Made by a program: the position numbers and the translations under genes
Assembly: GCA_036346405.1 (NCBI GenBank)
Contig: CM070557.1
Location: forward strand, 59,092,016-59,156,015
Source: Phyllostachys edulis
Taxonomy: Eukaryota > Streptophyta > Magnoliopsida > Poales > Poaceae
Direction: 5' to 3'
Length of the DNA: 64,000 nt
In this document: positions 58,534-64,000 of the stretch, in pieces
Layout: the number at the start of each line of letters is the position of its first letter
Numbering within the stretch: the first letter of the stretch is position 1
The notes under the pieces: generated by a model
Seen by the model: the letters and a program-made list of their open reading frames with translations, nothing else
Databases searched by the model: none
What the model was told of the DNA's origin: nothing

Positions 58534-58977
58534 CTTGCGCCCAAAACGTCCAGAGCGACCAATGCGATGGATGTAGAGCTCACGATTATTTGGGAGATCA
58601 TAGTTTATGACAAGAGAGACCTGAAAATGAAAATAACTCGTAGTCAAGACAAGCATCATACAACCATGTACAAAACGCCCCAACAAATGGAGTTGCAGCT
58701 GCCGAATGTGAAGAATCCAAATGCCAGGAAAATTGAACAGAAAATACAAACAATTGGCAAGGTGCAAATATTACGACAGTCTAACATCAGGTGACAGACC
58801 AACAATGTGAAAGCGTCCAAATAAAAAAAAATATAACAAGACTTGCCTGCTGAACATCCAACCCTCGAGCCCAAACATCTGTTGTGATTAGAACACGAGT
58901 TGCACCAGACCTAAACTCAGCCATAATGGCATCCCTTTCCTTTTGAGGCATGTCACCATGCATAGCTGATACCGTGA
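58534..58977 (-). pseudogene. Captured eIF4A3 (DEAD-box helicase) exons in the Helitron
   Basis: Exon a (58847-58977) encodes TVSAMHGDMPQKERDAIM and ATRVLITTDVWARGLDVQQ. Exon b (58534-58620, after TTTTCAG) encodes [18 protein letters not shown], then [11 protein letters not shown]. These are helicase motifs IV-VI of the DEAD-box family. [20 protein letters not shown] is characteristic of eIF4A-III, the RNA clamp of the exon junction complex. The intron between them has a GC donor (CAG|GCAAGT). Only the helicase C-terminal part is present, so no working enzyme is expected. Orientation agrees with the Helitron, as is usual for captured genes. Confidence 0.85.
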
Positions 58978-59099
58978 TTCACCCATTCAGATAGATCAAC
59001 CACATTCATTTAATTTTTTTATCAGACCTAACATAAATTTCTGCGTACAAAAACCATGATTTGTCACCAACAAATTGATCATGTAGGCATGTAGCCGAA

Positions 59100-59880
59100 G
59101 CAGCGGCAGGCCGAGTCCTTGAAGGGGTGGGGTGGGGACGAAGGCGGCGGCCGGCGTGGGAAGCGTGATGGAGGCGCGGCCGTTCCAGTCATTCTCAAGC
59201 GGGAAAGAGTGGAGGAAGGTGAGGAACGGCACAGTACCTGGAGACTTTGCAAGTGCCACGCCCAAACACGCGAGGGAAGCGACAGAGGGAGGCGAGCATA
59301 CTCACCGGCGGCGGCAGCGAAGCAGTAAGCGGCGCGATGCGGCGATCGATAAGGCGAGCTCCTCGGCGGCGAGATGGGGCGATGGCACCGGTCGCGGATC
59401 TCGCGGATCGGGAGTGGCGGCGACGAGTCGCGAGTGTCGCCGAAGGCGATAATCGAACTCCACGCTCGGCCTCCATCCGCGTGCGGCTCCTCAACGCCAC
59501 CGCCACCGCCCGTCGTGGCGTCTCCATCCGCCGTGCCGCCACGCCGGCGAGATTCGAGGCTCAGGCGGCCTCACGACCTTGACTCCCGTCTCCTCCGTCT
59601 CGTCGCCTCGTCTCCGCCTTGATCTGGTCAGGCTTTGGCGAGAGAGAACGAGCATGGCAGAGGATCTGTGCGAGGGCGCGCCGAGGCGAGTCGCAGCTGG
59701 CCGGCGAGAGGCGCCATGAGGCGTGCGGTAGGCAAGGGAGGTGGGCGAGGTGAGGACCGAGAGGCGGCGGAGCGGAGGAGGAGGGAGGTGGGCGTGAGGA
59801 GGGAGCGAGGTGGGCGGGCGGGAGGCGGTGGGGGTGGGGGTGTGGGGGGCGATTTCATGTGAGGGCAACTTTCGGTGGAC
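59100..59880 (-). other. GC-rich captured segment in the Helitron
   Basis: A GC-rich stretch following the 5' end of the Helitron, with minus-strand open frames up to 130 codons and a plausible donor GGTGAGTATG (near 59304). It looks like a first exon and 5' leader of some host gene, but no domain is recognised. Downstream eIF4A3 exons may originally belong to another gene. Confidence 0.3.
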
Positions 59881-60682
59881 GATTTCCACTTGCGTTGTTT
59901 TAGCCCGTGCGTTGCTTTCGGTGAACGATTGGTTCCCGTGAGCGGACTAAACTCGAAATTATAGTAGTAGAGATATGTAGTGCATGCCCTGAGGCCTGAG
60001 GTGCTTTCATGCTTTGGCAATTGGCATTATGTGGAGTGCTTTGGCCTAGTGCTACTGGCGGTAGGTAATTAGGCAGCTGTTTTGGTTTTTTCTGTACTAG
60101 GTGCTAGCGGCGGTTGGAAAGATGAGGTGCTCGGCTCACGGTGACTGTAGAGTTTAAGTGCTACTAGACTGCTAGCAGTGGCTTCAATTTTTCGAATTTT
60201 GCTACGTCGTTCAATTCGTGTCAACTTTGGTAAATATGGGATTTACTGATACCGCACCGAAAAAATAGGAATTTACCGAAACCGAACCGTATTTTTAAAA
60301 ACACCGTATTTACCGAACTAACAATACCGTATATACCGTATTTATCGAACCGAAAAAACCGAACGAACACCCTTACCTAAGCGGCTAAGCTGCTGGGTGA
60401 GGCAACAACTCACTATGGTTCCAGATGAAGGGCATGATTGGAGTCCTTCAGCTTCAAGCAATGTTAGGATTTCATATTAACTTGTTTGTCACGTTTCCTA
60501 AGCTAACTTGTTTGTCACGTTTCATCCTCACGCTATGGAGGGGAGAGATCGTGGTGCAGGTGAACGTGCATTTCCGCGTCAGTAGCCACACACGTAGACA
60601 AAACAATCTCGAGCCTGGCTGCGTGTTGCTTGGGTGGTATGAATTGCGCCTTCAAAACAAGTTACGTCGGAGTGGAGGCAGG

Positions 60683-60755
60683 GACTCCGTGGCCCAATGG
60701 ATAAGGCGCTGGTCTACGGAACCAGAGATTCTGGGTTCGATCCCCAGCGGAGTCG
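60683..60755 (+). tRNA. trnR-ACG: tRNA-Arg(ACG), copy B, intact stems
   Basis: 73 bp. Acceptor GACTCCG/CGGAGTC, anticodon stem CTGGT/ACCAG fully paired, loop CTACGGA with anticodon ACG, T arm CTGGGTTCGATCCCCAG. It reads CGN arginine codons after deamination of A34. It matches copy A except for the anticodon-stem base. Probably functional. Confidence 0.95.
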
Positions 60756-60994
60756 GAGTCGTTCGTTTTATTTATTTGGCTTCTATATTTTATTGTTTTA
60801 CTCTTGCTTTTGATTATTATTATAGAAAAAACCTGAAATGGGCCTCCGAATTCAGGCCCGTTTAAGCTCTATTTTCGCTTTGCGCGCCAAAGCGGTCAGC
60901 ACAAGAATACATCGCCAAGACCAAAATGAAATTCTCCAACCCCAACCTGCCATATCGTTCACTCTCCCCTTGCTCGCCGGCGAATCCAAATATG

Positions 60995-62326
60995 CAGTGG
61001 CGTACGCAGGACAAAAATAGAGGGGGTGCTCATAGGAGAAAACTAATATGATAAAAGCATACCAAACATACATAATACGTCTAATGCAATCCAAATTCAT
61101 ACATAAATAAACAAAAGATAAAGCGAGAATATAAAATAAACTTAAGGTAGTACCTGACTAAGGAACATAACAATTCGGACATCTATAAATACGTAGGAGT
61201 AGCAATCTGTGGAACAAAAGTAGCTAAATTAGTAAGACAATAAAAAATTGTGACTAATTAGAAACATTGAAATGAAATGGAAGTACTATCGAGTGTCAAC
61301 GATTATTACTTTACTAATTACCGGTTTACAAAATTAGTGATTACTGTTACTAATTACCTCAGCTCGTAAGTGGCAGCTCAGTACTGTTCTAAGGACCAAC
61401 AGCAGCAGTCCAGCACTGTTCTATGGACCAGCACGGCAGCATTGACCAATAAAATCCATTGGCTCATTGCCTCATTGGCCAATGACCATTCTCCACTCTC
61501 CAAATCTCAGTCGACAGTCCTCAACAAGACAACAAATCTCCTCAACCCCCCTCTATTTCTCTTCCTCACGAGCTCCACTGCCGGCTCTCTCGCTCTTCGC
61601 CTCTTCCGCCGGCGCCCGGTCCTCACGCGCCCCGGCGCCCGCGCGGCCGCGCCTCCGTCGGACGCCTCCGCTAGCCAGCCTCAAGCCGTCAAGCGCCCGC
61701 CCGCTCGGCCGCTCCTCGCCTCCTCCGTCGGGCGCCTCCACTCGCGCTTGCCCCGGGCCGGCGGCCGGCCCCTGGTCACCCCCGGCGCGCTCGTGGCTCG
61801 CCCCAGGCCCCGCACCGCTCGCCACCTCGCGGCCTCTCCCGGTCGCCCCGCCGTCGGCCGCGTGCCCGCGCGTGCCCAGCCGACTCGCGGCCTCGGCGCC
61901 TCGCCGGGTCACCCACGCAGCCACGCCGTCGGCCGCGCGCCCAGGTGAGGTGAGGTTTTGAGGAGTGGGGATGGCCGGATGGGGAATAGAATTAGGGATT
62001 TCTGGATTTGGGGATGGCCGGTGTGGATTTGGGGAGTGGGGATGCCCTCATGCCCGGATGTGGATCTAGGGAGTGCGAAAATGGCCCATATGCTATTGAA
62101 TTATGAAATGATTGAATGAATGAGGCCCAAACGGCCCAAATAATTGCTTGTTGTCTTCAATCTGCTGAGTTATTTCTTCTTCGCCTTCGGCCCTTCGCAG
62201 CTCCCTTCCTTCCTTCCTTGCGGGTTGCGGCAGCCGGTGCTTTGTTCAGATGGGACTCTGACGATCAGTGGAGGTGTAGAGGGGGTTCCAGGGGCGCGGC
62301 GGCTAGAGCCGGTGCGTCCGCCACTG
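60995..62326. mobile_element. hAT element inserted at the FYR start codon (copy B), 1.33 kb
   Basis: The ends are CAGTGGCGTACGCAGGAC and, inward from the right, CAGTGGCGGACGC. The 8-bp target duplication is CAAATATG (60987-60994) and CAGATATG (62327-62334, one change). The right copy contains the FYR ATG at 62332-62334. No transposase. A GC-rich stretch (61560-61950) has open frames without recognised domains and may be captured DNA. Confidence 0.8.
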
Positions 62327-62331
62327 CAGAT

Positions 62332-64000
62332 ATGGCGACGGAGGCGGATGGGGACCGCGTGATCGAGATCGTGTCGGCGGGGGCGCTTTACCGCGGCGGC
62401 GAATCGGACCGCAAGTACTGGAGCTGCTCCAGGGTACGCACTACACGCATCTCTCTCTAGGGTTTGCATTCTCCTCCAGATCTATTACTCCTCGCCGTTC
62501 ACCATCGAGCGGTCGATATCTCACCTTCAGTGGCGGAGCTAGATTTCGACGTGCAAACTTTTTTTTCGATTAAAGGAAGACGCACGTCACCACGCATGCA
62601 CACCACACGCCCAAGTGCGTCTCCTTAGCACACGTCTAGAAAGACGATGCTAGGAACAAATCCACGACCTTACAAAATTTCCACTGTAAGCGCGCACTCA
62701 CGTGTGCATTAAGGTCCAAACTTAAATGACACATTCCAGCATAAAGTTTAAATGGCATAATAAAGGATCAAATGGACATCACAAAATTTAGCTTGTGTTG
62801 GTGTACTGCTAACTATTGATTGCCGACATCACAAATTTATTGTATAGCTTCTATATTATACTAGATATATATACTGTATAGTGGGTTTACATGTAAAATT
62901 TTTGGGGGTACAGCTGGACCCACATGTACCTTAGGTGGCTCCCCCACTGCTCACCTTCATTATTGGGTCGATTAGCGAAGCTAAAAAACGCGCCAGTGAG
63001 TTTTTTTGGACTCAGTTAGAAAGGGAAAAATTCTAGTTGGGTCTTCTTAGCTGAATGCACAGGTGGAATTTTTCGGGACAATCTCAACTAATTTCAACTG
63101 TTGTTTGCTGTTTGAATCATCGTATTTGCTTCAACTTCGTGGTCAACTAATGCTTGCGCCTGTACTTTGCTCATCCAAGGGCAAAGATCGCTACCCGTAC
63201 CCAGTGGGTTATCATGCTGTCCGCCATTTCTCCGGGATATCTTACACCATGCAAATTCAACAAGGACCCAGAGGGCCTATATTCCAGGTCAGGAGATTTG
63301 TAGACAAACTTTGCTGTATTATGTATGAGTTACTGCTGGATTGTGCTACTGTATATGAAAAAAAACATGTTCTGATGAGCTCAGTCTTCAGGTCACATCC
63401 ACCGAAGGAGATTCATCGGCAGGGCAGACCCCGGTTATTGCTTGGAAGAACTTCCAGAAGAAGAGTGGGGCTAAAGTCAGAAATTGGCAGAGGAGGATGA
63501 GCTTTCCTCAGAAGATTGATGGTGTTGAGGCATGTCCTGAATATTATATCTTTTTTTTGCGACTTGAATATTATATCTATTTAGTTGACATTTCATATTG
63601 CATACTCCTATTTTATTTCATCTACTTTAGAGTGACTTGATAAGAAAAAAATTGTAATTTACTTATGGTTAATCGAGGTTGATATCAATGAATGCTTTTA
63701 GCCCTGATGCATTTTTTTTTTCTATAGACAACAAAATTCTAAGCATGCTTTTAACTGTGATTCTTTTGGAGAGATGCTATTTAACCTTGACACATCTCAT
63801 TAAAATGCTACCATCTCCACTCCTCTCTTGCAAAGGAACTAACTGTCCTTATACCACTTTTGCAAGAAACATGCTCCAAGTGCTAACGCTGATATATCAC
63901 TTCACTTTTGGATCTTGTCATGTGGACTAATTTCCCTTAGGTGTACACCAGGCTGGTTTACCAAAATCCAAGTGCTCGTTATGACTTGCAAGCCTGTAAA
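62332..64000 (+). CDS. FYRN/FYRC-domain protein gene, copy B (5' part, runs off the window)
   Basis: Exon 1 (62332-62433) encodes MATEADGDRVIEIVSAGALY and ESDRKYWSCSR, followed by donor GTACGC. Exon 2 (63180-63287) encodes GKDRYPYPVGYHAVRHFSGI and PRGPIFQ, the FYRN part. Exon 3 (63392-63529) encodes VTSTEGDSSAGQTPDIAWK and RRMSFPQKIDGVE, the start of FYRC. All three are in phase with GT or GC donors and AG acceptors, with no stop. The third donor is GC (GAG|GCATGT). Copy A supplies the expected exon 4 (34326-34640). FYR domains are found in chromatin regulators (TBRG1-like, trithorax and JmjC proteins), so a nuclear role is likely. The hAT five bases upstream of the ATG has replaced the original 5' leader and promoter contact. 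Confidence 0.7.
62528..62949. mobile_element. hAT MITE in FYR intron 1 (copy B)
   Basis: Ends CAGTGGCGGAGC and CCCCCACTG with target duplication CTCACCTT (62520-62527 and 62950-62957). Orthologous to 27305-27727. Confidence 0.85.

Larger units (their letters stand above)
57154..59973 (-). mobile_element. Helitron, 2.8 kb, carrying gene fragments
   Basis: On the minus strand the 5' end is TCTCTACTACTATAATTTCG (from 59973), preceded by A. The 3' end is a GC-rich hairpin CCGTTGCAACGCACGG followed by GCACTCTACTAG and then T. TC start, CTAG end, subterminal hairpin and A/T insertion without target duplication are the defining Helitron traits. No Rep/helicase is present, so it is non-autonomous. 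It lies inside the hAT-like element at 56965-60375. Confidence 0.85.
56965..60375. mobile_element. hAT-like element with a nested Helitron
   Basis: Absent from copy A (26491-26510 is the empty site). The left end is TAGGGCTGTTCATT; the right end inward is TAAGGGTGTTCGTT. The flanks CCTAAGCT (56957-56964) and CCTAAGCG (60376-60383) form an 8-bp target duplication with one change. Its right part has repeated ACCGTATTTACCGAAC-like words. No transposase was found. Superfamily assignment rests on target length and terminal TAGGG. Confidence 0.55.
51351..64000 (+). repeat. Segmental duplication copy B (runs off the window)
   Basis: Co-linear with 4540-28784. It lacks the LTR/Tat insertion of copy A (single AAACA at 53291-53295). 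It has its own insertions at 56965-60375 and 60995-62326. Confidence 0.9.

Noticed and set aside
61370..61961. ORFs of 192 and 164 codons in the hAT element
   Set aside because: GC-driven open frames without recognised domains; the first is AT-rich at the start and has no family motifs.

Overview
The window is nuclear DNA from a grass (Poaceae). The evidence is the CACTACTAGAAA-type CACTA ends, a Tat-lineage Ty3/gypsy element with the typical spliced antisense gene, GC-rich first exons, spliced plant gene fragments and one eukaryotic tRNA gene present twice. The species cannot be named from this sequence. Most of the window is nested transposable elements, and real host genes are few.

Layout. 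1-720 holds a small CYSTM-like (cysteine-rich transmembrane module) gene whose second exon is broken by a 118-bp duplication of its own exon 1/intron 1. 2.4-2.6 kb has a possible secreted-peptide gene with a shifted start. 2758-4195 is a hAT element (8-bp target duplication) carrying a piece of a vacuolar sorting receptor gene. 4540-28784 (copy A) and 51351-64000 (copy B, cut by the window edge) are two copies of one block of about 8 kb. The block contains MITEs, a CACTA end, captured exons, a MULE transposase fragment, a chromovirus 3' end, a tRNA-Arg(ACG) gene and the 5' part of a FYRN/FYRC-domain gene. Copy A was later opened by a solo LTR (6590-22769), which was itself opened by a 12.2-kb Tat element (9527-21707). 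Copy B still shows the empty target site. Copy B was opened by a hAT-like element (56965-60375) containing a Helitron (57154-59973) with eIF4A3 exons, and by a hAT (60995-62326) whose target duplication includes the start codon of the FYR gene.

The copy A FYR gene continues beyond the duplicated part. Its third intron (28305-34325) holds a decayed CACTA TNP2 transposase and a 1.3-kb CACTA with a 3-bp target duplication; exon 4 follows at 34326-34640. Downstream is a minus-strand non-autonomous LTR element (35239-41878), full of minisatellites, whose primer-binding site and polypurine tract resemble those of the Tat element. Next come a cysteinyl-tRNA synthetase pseudogene (42063-42865) and an inverted partial third copy (copy C), split by two solo LTRs (44292-45420 and 45488-50878). 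Copy C abuts copy B head to head and forms a long inverted repeat at 50921-51640.

No operon-like or cooperative gene system is visible. The biological interest is the layered history of insertions, captures, duplication and probable excision, which can be ordered from target-site duplications and empty sites. The genes most likely to be functional are the copy B FYR gene and the copy B tRNA-Arg. Most other coding stretches are retrotransposon or transposase remnants with stops and frameshifts.
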